From RI-92 sp037384645 (lineage in GTDB: Bacteria > Pseudomonadota > Gammaproteobacteria > UBA6429 > Thiohalophilaceae), in the NCBI GenBank assembly GCA_037384645.1, contig JARRNT010000017.1, positions 8,462-72,461 of the forward strand: a stretch of 64,000 bases of DNA. Direction: 5' to 3'. Below, piece after piece: positions 1 through 7,051 of the stretch (positions are counted from its first letter, which is position 1; every line of letters starts with the position of its first letter). The notes under the pieces were generated by a model that was not told where the DNA came from, ran no database searches, and worked only from the letters and a program-made list of their open reading frames with translations. Made by a program: the position numbers and the translations under genes.

Positions 1-445
1 CCCAGCCGGCATATTTGGCCGTGGCGGCGAGGGTCACGCGAGTTGTCGTATCGACCTGGCAGGCATCAAACAGAATCGTATCCTGTGGCAGGTATTCCAG
101 TACCCCCTCATTCGCCACTGTAAACTCGAGTCGCTGCGTCGCGGCCGCGCCAGCTGAACGATAAAACTTGGCAGAAGCGGGTGTGGTCACCAGGGCATGG
201 GCCCTGTGCTCTACAGCAACATGCAATGCAAGCTGATCGCCACCGACCACGCCGCCGGGCGGATGCAGGACATAGGAATGGCAGACATCCTGTTCCGGAT
301 AAAACGGTCGTTGCACGGTCAGCGGCCCCACATGCTGGCGCCGGGCAATAACGGTTTTATCGTTGCGCCAGGCATAGACAAGCTCCAGCCTGGCCTGCCA
401 CCCTGCTGTCTCTGTCTGGTTTTGTGTCCGCACGCTGTTCAACAT
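1..445 (-). CDS. ureD: Urease accessory protein UreD, N-terminal part (runs off the left edge)
   Basis: UreD (UreH) is a urease maturation chaperone that binds apo-urease with UreF and UreG while nickel is inserted. An open frame starts at an ATG read leftward from 445 and continues without a stop to base 1, giving 148 codons. The translation contains the family signature HPPGGVVGGD followed by TTPASAKFYRS and LEYLPQDTILFD, all typical of the UreD beta-helix protein, which is usually 270-300 residues long. The rest of the gene, and presumably ureABC, lies to the left of the window. Identification rests on recalled family motifs and the frame is intact as far as it goes. Confidence 0.92.
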   Translation of the reverse strand, partial: MLNSVRTQNQTETAGWQARLELVYAWRNDKTVIARRQHVGPLTVQRPFYPEQDVCHSYVLHPPGGVVGGDQLALHVAVEHRAHALVTTPASAKFYRSAGAAATQRLEFTVANEGVLEYLPQDTILFDACQVDTTTRVTLAATAKYAGW

Positions 446-520
446 CTTGCGCTTATCCTAACTTGGTTTTTATAACGAACACAAAACGAAAATCGAGCGT
501 ATTGTTTTTACCCGGGTAGT

Positions 521-537
521 GCCGGCCTTGCACCAAA
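521..537 (-). promoter_or_regulatory. Possible sigma-54 (-24/-12) promoter for ureD
   Basis: Read leftward, the strand shows TTGG, then ten bases, then GC followed by A. This is the GG-N10-GC spacing of a sigma-54 promoter, although the TT of the -12 element is replaced. It would start transcription about 65 bases before the ureD ATG. The match is partial and could be chance; no clear NtrC site is placed upstream. Confidence 0.25.
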
Positions 538-548
538 ATGTGGCAGAC

Positions 549-575
549 AAAAAAATAGCCCACGTTGTGGGCTAT
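549..575 (-). terminator. Rho-independent terminator of the TorF porin gene
   Basis: A perfect 9-bp inverted repeat (ATAGCCCAC / GTGGGCTAT, 3-base loop, 555-575) is followed on the minus strand by seven Ts (549-555). It lies about 65 bases after the porin stop codon. A second, imperfect inverted repeat (AATAGC...GCTATT, about 588-624) sits between the stop and this hairpin. Confidence 0.85.
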
Positions 576-638
576 CTAAGATTTATGCAATAGCAGAGCG
601 ATCCATGTGATCGCCCCGCTATTTTCACCAGCGTGACA

Positions 639-1349
639 TTACAGGTCGAAATACTTGGTCACGGTAATGAATAGCCGGCTCTTGCTGCCGTTGTTCGGGC
701 CACCGTCATGACTGATCGTGGTCAGGGTCAGGCTGGTATCATAGCCATAGAAGTTCTTGCCGATCCGCACGCTGGCATCGTCATTGTTTCTGTAATTATC
801 ATTAACTTTATGACCATAGTGCAGGGTCAGTTTAAAGTCGTTTGGTAAACCCATGGCATAGCGAACATCAAAGTACTGATAATCGTTATAGCTGTTCTTG
901 GCACTGCCATGGTAATAATAACCTGTTAACCCCTTCCACGCGGCACCTACAAATACTTCATTGGCACCAACGTTGTCGTTCACAGTGCTGTCCATGTAGT
1001 TATAGGTGATATAACCGACGTCCATATTGACCTGATCGTTGACTGGAAATTTGAAACCGGCGTACAGGTCATACTCCAGTGTAGAACCTCCGGCATTGGG
1101 GAACTTGACATTTGATCCCCAGGCACCGGCATAGAAACCGCTGTTGTGGTTGAAATCGATGCCACCCTGGATAGCGGGACTATCGTCGGTCTGGGTCTCT
1201 CCACGGAAAACATAGTTACTGGTCACATCGGCATTAGCCGTCAAACTGTAATTCTTAGTGGTAGTGGTAGTGGTATCGGCCTGTGCAGTGGTCGCCAGAC
1301 CGAGTACACCTGCACAGATTATCAGGGTGTTTAGTACTTGTTTACGCAT
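639..1349 (-). CDS. TorF family putative outer-membrane porin
   Basis: A 236-residue exported protein with a signal peptide (residues 1 to about 24, cleavage after AQA). It is followed by a beta-rich sequence with the family opening TSNYVFRGETQTDDSPAIQGG and a C-terminal aromatic ending (TKYFDL) typical of outer-membrane barrels. This matches the bacterial TorF/CHP02001 family, whose genes are often found beside glnK-amtB and are thought, not proven, to help small nitrogen compounds cross the outer membrane. Here the neighbour is urease maturation rather than amtB. A good ribosome site (AAGGAG) precedes the ATG, and a strong terminator follows the gene, so it is probably monocistronic. Confidence 0.85.
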   Translation of the reverse strand: MRKQVLNTLIICAGVLGLATTAQADTTTTTTKNYSLTANADVTSNYVFRGETQTDDSPAIQGGIDFNHNSGFYAGAWGSNVKFPNAGGSTLEYDLYAGFKFPVNDQVNMDVGYITYNYMDSTVNDNVGANEVFVGAAWKGLTGYYYHGSAKNSYNDYQYFDVRYAMGLPNDFKLTLHYGHKVNDNYRNNDDASVRIGKNFYGYDTSLTLTTISHDGGPNNGSKSRLFITVTKYFDL

Positions 1350-1490
1350 GGGCAGATCTCCTTAATCATGCTTTCTTTGTTGTTTGTTTCAATGGATGTA
1401 TTCTGACATCCGTCAGGTTGAAAAACAGGCCAAGCATACCAATTTATAGGCTAAAATATACGTATAACTGCACAAAATTAAGGCATGCTC

Positions 1491-1754
1491 ATGTTCGAAG
1501 CCAAAAACTCCCTCGATGAACTGGTGAAAAACCTGCTCAATGCCCTGCCGCAAGGCATGGCCGACCTGCGTGAGGATACGCGCAAAAATTTCCGCGCCGT
1601 GCTCGCCGCTGGGTTGCAACATTTGGACCTGGTTACCCGCGCCGAGTTCGATGCCCAGCGCGCCGTACTCGACAAGGCCCGAGAGGACATCAAGACCTTG
1701 CATGCAAAGATCGATGCCCTGATCGAGAAAAAACAAGGGTCAACAAAAAATTAA
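1491..1754 (+). CDS. ubiK: UbiK family accessory factor (BMFP domain, YqiC-like)
   Basis: A small protein of 87 residues, the size of the UbiK/YqiC family. UbiK assists the soluble ubiquinone-biosynthesis complex under aerobic conditions. The N-terminal amphipathic part (LVKNLLNALPQGMADLREDTRKNF) and the LDLVTRAEFDAQRAVL segment are diagnostic, and the C-terminal third is a predicted coiled coil rich in K and E. I chose the ATG at 1491 because AAGG ends 7 bases before it; the ATG at 1485 is only one base from the same AAGG. The gene directly precedes comM in the same direction, a common arrangement. Confidence 0.88.
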   Translation: MFEAKNSLDELVKNLLNALPQGMADLREDTRKNFRAVLAAGLQHLDLVTRAEFDAQRAVLDKAREDIKTLHAKIDALIEKKQGSTKN

Positions 1755-1832
1755 TTGCCGGTTGTCCCGGCTGGCAGATTTGCGTAAGGTAAAAGAGCTA
1801 CAAGGACGGTAGCGCGACAAGGAAGGGAAGCC

Positions 1833-3353
1833 ATGTCTCTTGCGATTTTGCACACCCGTGCCCAATCCGGTATCGACGCCCTGGCGGTCAACGTCGAGGT
1901 CCATCTCGCGGGCGGCCTGCCCAATATGACCATCGTGGGTCTGGCCGATACCGAGGTCAAGGAAAGCCGCGAACGGGTTCGCGCTGCACTCATCAACAGC
2001 CAGTTCGAATTCCCGGCTCGCCGAATCACCATCAACCTTGCCCCGGCTGATCTGCCCAAGGGCGGTGGCCGCTATGACCTGGCGATTGCCCTGGGTATCC
2101 TCGCCGCTTCCGGCCAGATACCCGGCGAGAAACTCGCCGAATACGAATTCCTTGGCGAACTCGCCCTCAGCGGCGAATTGCGACCGGTTCGAGGCGTATT
2201 GCCCAGCGCGATTCGCACCCGCGACGCCGGCCGCACCCTGGTCACTCCCACCACCAACGTGGACGAAGCTGCCCTGGTCAGCGGCGTCGACATCCTCGGC
2301 GCAAACAGTCTGTTAGAGGTGTGCGCCCACCTCAGTAGCCAGGCTGCACTTACGCCGGCATCTCGGCTACCGCACACCGAACACCTTGCTACTTATCCTG
2401 ATCTGGCAGATGTCCGTGGCCAGGCCCATGCCAAGCGCGCACTCATCATCGCCGCTGCCGGTGGTCATAGCCTGTTATTGATGGGGCCGCCCGGTACCGG
2501 CAAAACCATGCTTGCTTCACGTCTGCCCGGAATCCTGCCGCCCATGACTGAAACCGAGGCGCTGGAGAGTGCCGCCGTCCAGTCCATCAGTCATCACGGC
2601 TTCAACCCGCTTCACTGGCAACAACGGCCTTACCGCACGCCGCACCACACGGCCTCCGGGGTCGCCCTGGTCGGCGGCGGCACCTCGCCACGCCCCGGGG
2701 AGATCTCGCTGGCCCATCACGGCGTACTGTTCCTGGATGAACTGCCCGAGTTTGATCGGCGTGTCCTGGAGGTCCTGCGTGAACCCCTGGAATCCGGCAC
2801 GATTACCATCTCCCGCGCCGCGCGCCAGGCAGAATTCCCGGCACGCTTTCAGTTTATCGCCGCTATGAACCCCTGCCCCTGCGGTTACGCCGGGCATCCC
2901 AATCAGCGTTGCCGTTGTACACCTGATCAAATTCAACGTTATCGTGCCCGCATTTCCGGCCCGATCCTGGATCGAATAGACATGCACGTCGACGTCCCCT
3001 GCCTGCCGTTAAGCGAACTGCAACAAACCCCTACCGCAGGAGAAAATTCAGCGCAGATTCGCAAAAGGGTTATCGCAGCCCGCAAGCGACAACTGGTACG
3101 CCAGGGCAAGGCCAACGCCCAGCTCCGTAATCAGGAGCTGGAACAGTTATGCCTGCCAACAGACGAAGCCCGCAAGCTGCTCAATCGCGCCCTGGAACAA
3201 CTGGGCCTGTCCACCCGCGCCTATCACCGCATTCTGCGGCTGGCCCGCACCCTGGCCGACCTGGAGTCACAGGACCAGCCTTCGGTGCAGCATGTGGCGG
3301 AAGCCATTGGTTATCGCCGTCTGGATCGTTCATCACAAATACAACCCAACTAG
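1833..3353 (+). CDS. comM: ComM / YifB family Mg-chelatase-like AAA+ ATPase
   Basis: A 506-residue protein with an N-terminal Lon-protease-like (ChlI) domain (about 1-180) and an Mg-chelatase-type AAA+ domain with Walker A GPPGTGKT near residue 217 and Walker B-like LFLDELPEF. A zinc-like Cys cluster (NPCPCGYAG...CRC) follows, then a C-terminal helical lid. ComM is a hexameric helicase that drives branch migration when incoming DNA is integrated during natural transformation. That fits with dprA and the type IV pilus genes elsewhere in this window, although comM is also widespread in non-competent bacteria. GGAAG-type ribosome site before the ATG; full length and intact. Confidence 0.95.
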   Translation: MSLAILHTRAQSGIDALAVNVEVHLAGGLPNMTIVGLADTEVKESRERVRAALINSQFEFPARRITINLAPADLPKGGGRYDLAIALGILAASGQIPGEKLAEYEFLGELALSGELRPVRGVLPSAIRTRDAGRTLVTPTTNVDEAALVSGVDILGANSLLEVCAHLSSQAALTPASRLPHTEHLATYPDLADVRGQAHAKRALIIAAAGGHSLLLMGPPGTGKTMLASRLPGILPPMTETEALESAAVQSISHHGFNPLHWQQRPYRTPHHTASGVALVGGGTSPRPGEISLAHHGVLFLDELPEFDRRVLEVLREPLESGTITISRAARQAEFPARFQFIAAMNPCPCGYAGHPNQRCRCTPDQIQRYRARISGPILDRIDMHVDVPCLPLSELQQTPTAGENSAQIRKRVIAARKRQLVRQGKANAQLRNQELEQLCLPTDEARKLLNRALEQLGLSTRAYHRILRLARTLADLESQDQPSVQHVAEAIGYRRLDRSSQIQPN

Positions 3354-3361
3354 ACACTCGC

Positions 3362-3401
3362 CTTTCACAAAACTGTCATACGCCATTCACCCGGTGGTCA
3401 T
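3362..3401 (+). promoter_or_regulatory. Putative PhoB-binding array (four direct 7-mers in 11-bp register)
   Basis: Four heptamers begin exactly 11 bases apart: CTTTCAC (3362), CTGTCAT (3373), CATTCAC (3384) and TGGTCAT (3395), each separated by 4 bases and all sharing TCA at positions 4-6. CTGTCAT is the canonical Pho-box half-site and 11-bp spacing is the PhoB rule. A -10-like TAACTT lies at 3412-3417, ten bases after the last repeat, where PhoB-dependent promoters place it. The olsB start codon follows at 3452. Confidence 0.72.
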
Positions 3402-3451
3402 ACGCTGCGGCTAACTTTCGCTCAAGACAACATATCCCGGAGAAACAAAGT

Positions 3452-4222
3452 ATGGCAACGCCATTCAATGAAGTCAGCAAGATAACCCAGGCTGAACAAC
3501 AAAATCGATTCAGCGTGTTTTTGGCAGATAGCCATTTCCAGCGCCATCAATGCTACAAGTTACGCTACGATGTGTTTGCCAATGAGATGGGGGCGGAAGT
3601 GCGTGGGACCGAACCCGGCATCGATAAGGATCGCTTTGATGATGCCTGCCGTCACCTGGCCGTGTATGACAATTATACCAATGAGCTAATCGCGACCACG
3701 CGCCTGCTCGACAACGAAGGTCGTGCCAGGGTTGGGATCTTTTACTCTGAAACCGAATTTGACCTGAGCAACATCCTCAGTGACGGCTGTCGTTTTATGG
3801 AAGTCGGACGTACCTGCATACACCCTGAATATCGACGCGGGTCGGCACTGGCCATGCTCTGGCAGGGAATAGCCCGCCTGGTAGTCGAAGATCATATTGA
3901 TTATCTTATCGGCTGTGCCAGCATCCCCATGTCTGCCGGTGACAAATACCTGTCCACTCTCATGGCCCACATTCGCGCCAGACATTATGCGCCTGAATCC
4001 CTGCGCGTGCGTCCGTTAGTCCCGTTACGGCTGGAACAACAGGATCCCATGCCGGATGACATCATTCCGCCCACGCTGCTCAAGGCCTATTTGCGCCAGG
4101 GCGCTATGATTTGTGGCGAACCCTACTGGGATGCCGCCTTCGGTGTCGCCGACGTTTTTGTTCTGTTAGACTGCGATCAGATTTCCAGCCGCTACGTGAA
4201 ACACTTTATCGAGCGCCTGTAA
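3452..4222 (+). CDS. olsB: Ornithine acyl-ACP N-acyltransferase (OlsB, GNAT-like)
   Basis: OlsB transfers a 3-hydroxyacyl chain from acyl-carrier protein to the alpha-amino group of ornithine, giving lyso-ornithine lipid, the first step of ornithine-lipid synthesis. The 256-residue product has the OlsB-type acyltransferase core: CYKLRYDVFANEMGAEV near the start, ATTRLLDNEGR, FMEVGRTCIHPEYRRGSAL and DYLIGCASIPM. The frame is open further upstream (to 3149) but overlaps comM; I chose the ATG at 3452 because GGAG lies 9 bases before it and homology begins there. The olsA gene follows 13 bases downstream. The PhoB-like array just upstream suggests induction on phosphate limitation, as known for ols genes in other bacteria. 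Confidence 0.88.
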   Translation: MATPFNEVSKITQAEQQNRFSVFLADSHFQRHQCYKLRYDVFANEMGAEVRGTEPGIDKDRFDDACRHLAVYDNYTNELIATTRLLDNEGRARVGIFYSETEFDLSNILSDGCRFMEVGRTCIHPEYRRGSALAMLWQGIARLVVEDHIDYLIGCASIPMSAGDKYLSTLMAHIRARHYAPESLRVRPLVPLRLEQQDPMPDDIIPPTLLKAYLRQGAMICGEPYWDAAFGVADVFVLLDCDQISSRYVKHFIERL

Positions 4223-4235
4223 CACCAGAGATAAC

Positions 4236-5063
4236 ATGATTCTGATCCGGACGGCGCGTACTGCCTTGCGCAGTACACGTCTTGTTATACACCTGCTAAT
4301 TGGCGTTATTCTCGCCAGCGTACTCCGTCTGACCAGAGGCCAGGCCTGGTATCTGCAAACAAGTGGCCAGGCATTAGTACGCTGGTGGATGCAGCGGGCC
4401 AGCAAAATTATCGGCCTGCACATAGACCAGTACGGCACACCCGTAAAGCATAACGTCCTGCTGGTCTGCAACCATATCTCGTTTCTCGATATCCTGGCGA
4501 TATCTTCGGCCATGCCAGTGCGGTTTCTGGCCAAGCACGACATCCGTAGCTGGCCCGTTATCGGCTACCTGTCTGCGCTGTCCGGCTCATTGTTTATCGA
4601 ACGCGGCAAACATCACCGTCTGCGCCAAAGCCTCATTACCCTGCGCCATGCTCTGACCCAGCCAGTACCCGTATTGATCTTTCCCGAAGGCACCACGTCC
4701 GATGGCAGGCAGGTACTGCCGTTTCATACCGGCCTGTTTCAGGCGGCACTGGACAAACAGGTAGCGGTGCAGGCACTGACCCTGCACTACCGCCATCATG
4801 ATCAAAGCGATCGCCTGGCGGCTTATATCGAGGATGATAATTTCCTGCTCAACCTGCTTCGCCTGATGGGCAGAGACAAAACCGAAGTTCACCTGAGCTT
4901 CACACCAGCGATCGATACGCAGGGACACAACCGGCGCAGACTCGCCGCTTTCTGTCACGCCCGTATCAGCCAGAACCTCGCCTACCAGTTGCATTATCAA
5001 GCCAGGGACACAGGATTGGGCGCCGTCGCTCAATTCGGCATACTCGATGAATGCCAATCCTGA
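4236..5063 (+). CDS. olsA: Lyso-ornithine lipid O-acyltransferase / PlsC-family 1-acyltransferase (OlsA)
   Basis: Second enzyme of the ornithine-lipid pathway: it adds a fatty acyl chain to the hydroxyl of lyso-ornithine lipid. The 275-residue protein has a hydrophobic N-terminal anchor (about 12-30), the PlsC catalytic motif NHISFLD (near residue 79), FIERGKH, and the glycerophosphate-binding-type motif FPEGTTSDG (near 149). Some OlsA proteins also act as phosphatidate-pathway PlsC, so dual activity cannot be excluded. It is co-directional with olsB 13 bases upstream, and a DUF2835 reading frame begins inside its last codons. Confidence 0.88.
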   Translation: MILIRTARTALRSTRLVIHLLIGVILASVLRLTRGQAWYLQTSGQALVRWWMQRASKIIGLHIDQYGTPVKHNVLLVCNHISFLDILAISSAMPVRFLAKHDIRSWPVIGYLSALSGSLFIERGKHHRLRQSLITLRHALTQPVPVLIFPEGTTSDGRQVLPFHTGLFQAALDKQVAVQALTLHYRHHDQSDRLAAYIEDDNFLLNLLRLMGRDKTEVHLSFTPAIDTQGHNRRRLAAFCHARISQNLAYQLHYQARDTGLGAVAQFGILDECQS

Positions 5064-5276
5064 GATTCAGCCCATTTATTTCCACTGAGGAGTATCTGCG
5101 TTACTACCAGGGCCAGGCCGTCCAGATCGCCGTGACCACCGACGATGGTCGACAGCTGCAGTTTCCGGCCGAATATCATCGCCCGTTCGTTTTGCATCAG
5201 GGGGCATGGCCGGTTTGAACTGGAATTTGACCAGCACAATCGCGTTGTACATTGCGAATACTGGGTTAAATGTTAA
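5051..5276 (+). pseudogene. DUF2835 family small protein, frameshifted
   Basis: Starting at an ATG that overlaps the olsA stop, one frame encodes a DUF2835-like beginning (FSPFISTEEYLRYYQGQAV, TDDGRQLQFPAEYHRPFVLHQG) and stops at 5216-5218 after 55 codons. The family's conserved ending resumes at once in another frame (HGRFELEFDQHNRVVHCEYW, stop at 5276). The break falls in the G-run at 5200-5204. Family members read about 70 residues with G-[IV]-H-G-R-F at this point, so two bases appear to be missing (or one G is extra). This is either a genuine lesion or a sequence error. DUF2835 has no known function. Confidence 0.7.
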
Positions 5277-5291
5277 CTCCAGCACCATCCC

Positions 5292-5543
5292 CTAGTGATT
5301 ATGCCCGCAGCCACCACCACAACATGGCCCAGTCACACACGGTGCTTCGCTGCCGACGCTGCCACCCTTGAGGATACCCCCACCGGTGATCAGTTTCTCC
5401 ACCGGGGCCTCGGCTGGCGTTCCATTCAGGGCCATACCGGTCTTTTCGCAGACCTCGCCCCAGGTTGACAGTACTTCGGACATGGCGTGTTTCACTTCAA
5501 TGACCTGGCCATTGGCAGGACAGCGATAATCATAGCTGGGCAT
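5292..5543 (-). CDS. Small zinc-ribbon-like protein with Cys/His-rich tail (FmdB-like)
   Basis: An 83-residue protein beginning MPSYDYRCPANGQVIEV, like FmdB-type zinc-ribbon regulators, but the expected CxxC knuckles are reduced to single cysteines (Cys8, Cys32). It ends in an unusual metal-binding-looking tail, PCVTGPCCGGGCGHNH. I chose the ATG at 5543, preceded by GGGGAG; an in-frame upstream start would add residues without homology. Known relatives are annotated zinc ribbon domain-containing proteins of unknown role. It is convergent with the DUF2835 remnant. Confidence 0.75.
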   Translation of the reverse strand: MPSYDYRCPANGQVIEVKHAMSEVLSTWGEVCEKTGMALNGTPAEAPVEKLITGGGILKGGSVGSEAPCVTGPCCGGGCGHNH

Positions 5544-5679
5544 GGTATGGCTCCCCAAGATGGAATTCACAAGGCTGTATAGAGTCGGCATAGCCGTAGT
5601 TAAATTGAATATAGGTACTCGCTTCCCCAAACTCAACTGCCTTCACATCCCAACGCAATATTTTAATATCTGGGACGCC

Positions 5680-5707
5680 AAAAAAAGCCCGCCGAACCTT
5701 GCCAGCT
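5680..5707 (-). terminator. Probable terminator after the DUF2797 gene
   Basis: A short imperfect stem (AGCTGGC / GGCGGGCT with one mismatch and one wobble) runs into seven Ts on the minus strand (5680-5686), three bases after the DUF2797 stop codon. The stem is weak but the T-run is good. Confidence 0.45.
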
Positions 5708-5710
5708 CCT

Positions 5711-6538
5711 TCAGTCCGCGCTACGGAGACTGAGGCGATATCCGGCATATTTACGTATGTTCAATACCCCGATATCTAGCACCAGGTATTGCGCCTTGAT
5801 ACCCTGTAAGGTCCCCGAGATTTCGGCAGTCTTGTCCAGGTTCAGGGCCTTGACCTTTTCAGGATAATGCGTGACCGGATAGTTGATACTGACAGTCTGG
5901 TCCTGCGCCAGGAATTGCACCGCGTCTTCTCCGTGATTTGTCATGATGTCCGCGATCTCCTGCCGACATTCCTGTTGCAGGTGATCACGGGCATGTGCGA
6001 GGTCGATACTTTCCGGCACACCCTTGAGCATCCTTTGCCACGCGGTTTTGTCCGCCACATGCTGTTTAAGAATAACCTCTACCAGTCCCGAGGTTAGTCG
6101 GTCGCGAACCTTATATATTGGCAAGGCCTGGGTCGCACCCTGGTCCAGCCAGCGTGCCGGCAGGTTGGTCTGACGCGTGATCCCGACCTTGATCCCGGAG
6201 GTATTCGCCAGGTAAACATAGTGATCCTGGAAGCAATGCTCCTCACCCCAGGCCGGATCGCGGCAGGTACCTTCGTGATAATGGCAGAGTTCCGGCTTGA
6301 CCAGACAGCTGTCGCATTCCGCCAGAGTCTGCATGCAGGGGAAACAATAACCCTGGTTAAAGCTCTTGCTGGTTTTACGCCCGCAATGGATACAATGAAT
6401 CTCGCCCAGATAATTCAGCGTTATCCGTTTACCGATCAGGGCATTCATGTCTACCAGTTCTTCGCCCAGGGGCAGCCTATACTGGACCGGATCGGCCAGT
6501 GTTACCTGCATCTTGCGTACATCACCCGTAAACTTCAT
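5711..6538 (-). CDS. DUF2797 domain protein with Cys-rich metal-binding region
   Basis: A 275-residue conserved protein of unknown function matching DUF2797. The N-terminal third holds a dense set of CxxC-type pairs (CIHCGRK, CFPCMQ, CDSCLVKPELC, then C and HC), probably one or two zinc sites. The next segment, YVYLANTSGIKVGITR, resembles the opening of a GIY-YIG nuclease-like fold, which is my inference. The family is widespread in gammaproteobacteria and actinobacteria. It lies 29 bases after gloA, in the same direction, so co-transcription is likely. No functional assignment is justified. Confidence 0.8.
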   Translation of the reverse strand: MKFTGDVRKMQVTLADPVQYRLPLGEELVDMNALIGKRITLNYLGEIHCIHCGRKTSKSFNQGYCFPCMQTLAECDSCLVKPELCHYHEGTCRDPAWGEEHCFQDHYVYLANTSGIKVGITRQTNLPARWLDQGATQALPIYKVRDRLTSGLVEVILKQHVADKTAWQRMLKGVPESIDLAHARDHLQQECRQEIADIMTNHGEDAVQFLAQDQTVSINYPVTHYPEKVKALNLDKTAEISGTLQGIKAQYLVLDIGVLNIRKYAGYRLSLRSAD

Positions 6539-6567
6539 GGCTATCCTGTATGGATATTTTTATATTT

Positions 6568-6954
6568 CTAGTGCTTTTTACCGATCAGCTCTATGGGATA
6601 GCCATCCGGGTCTTCGACAAAGGCAATGATCGTGGTGCCGGCATTCATGGGTCCCGCCGGGCGCAGGATCTTGCCGCCGCGTTGCTGAATCTCATCGGCT
6701 GCCTTGTAGACGTCATCAACCTCGATGGCAATATGACCATAACCGTCACCAATATCGTATTTATCCACACCCCAGTTATATGTCAGTTCGATCACCGTGT
6801 TGTCTGACTCATCACCGTAACCGATGAAAGCCAGGGTAAATTTACCGTCAGGATAATCCTTCTTACGTAATAATTTCATACCGAGAATATCGGTATAAAA
6901 ACCGATAGAACGTTCCAGGTCGCCTACACGCAACATGGTATGGAGTAATCGCAT
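6568..6954 (-). CDS. gloA: Lactoylglutathione lyase (glyoxalase I)
   Basis: Converts the hemithioacetal of methylglyoxal and glutathione to S-lactoylglutathione in the cytosol. The 128-residue product has metal ligands His5, Glu56, His74 and Glu122 at exactly the positions known for the nickel-dependent E. coli enzyme, plus TMLRVGDLERSIGFYTDILGM at the N terminus. The frame is open upstream to 7017, but the ATG at 6954, with GAGGTG before it, gives the standard length. Likely the first gene of a two-gene unit with the DUF2797 gene. Confidence 0.97.
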   Translation of the reverse strand: MRLLHTMLRVGDLERSIGFYTDILGMKLLRKKDYPDGKFTLAFIGYGDESDNTVIELTYNWGVDKYDIGDGYGHIAIEVDDVYKAADEIQQRGGKILRPAGPMNAGTTIIAFVEDPDGYPIELIGKKH

Positions 6955-7051
6955 TATTTCACCTCGTGACTTGGCTTGCCGGGCCACAGTATAGGTGGCG
7001 CCAGGCAGGAATTTCAATCACATAATTTCAGGGAGATTGTCGGCTCCAGGC

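Noticed and set aside
197..475. 92-codon plus-strand frame at the left edge
   Set aside because: Antisense to the clear ureD sequence on the minus strand.
521..547. NtrC-like TGCACC...GTGGCA inverted repeat before ureD
   Set aside because: Only a partial match and it overlaps the proposed -24 element, where an activator site would not normally lie.
3149..3451. Upstream extension of the olsB frame
   Set aside because: Overlaps comM and reads through the Pho-box array; no homology, and a good ribosome site precedes the ATG at 3452.
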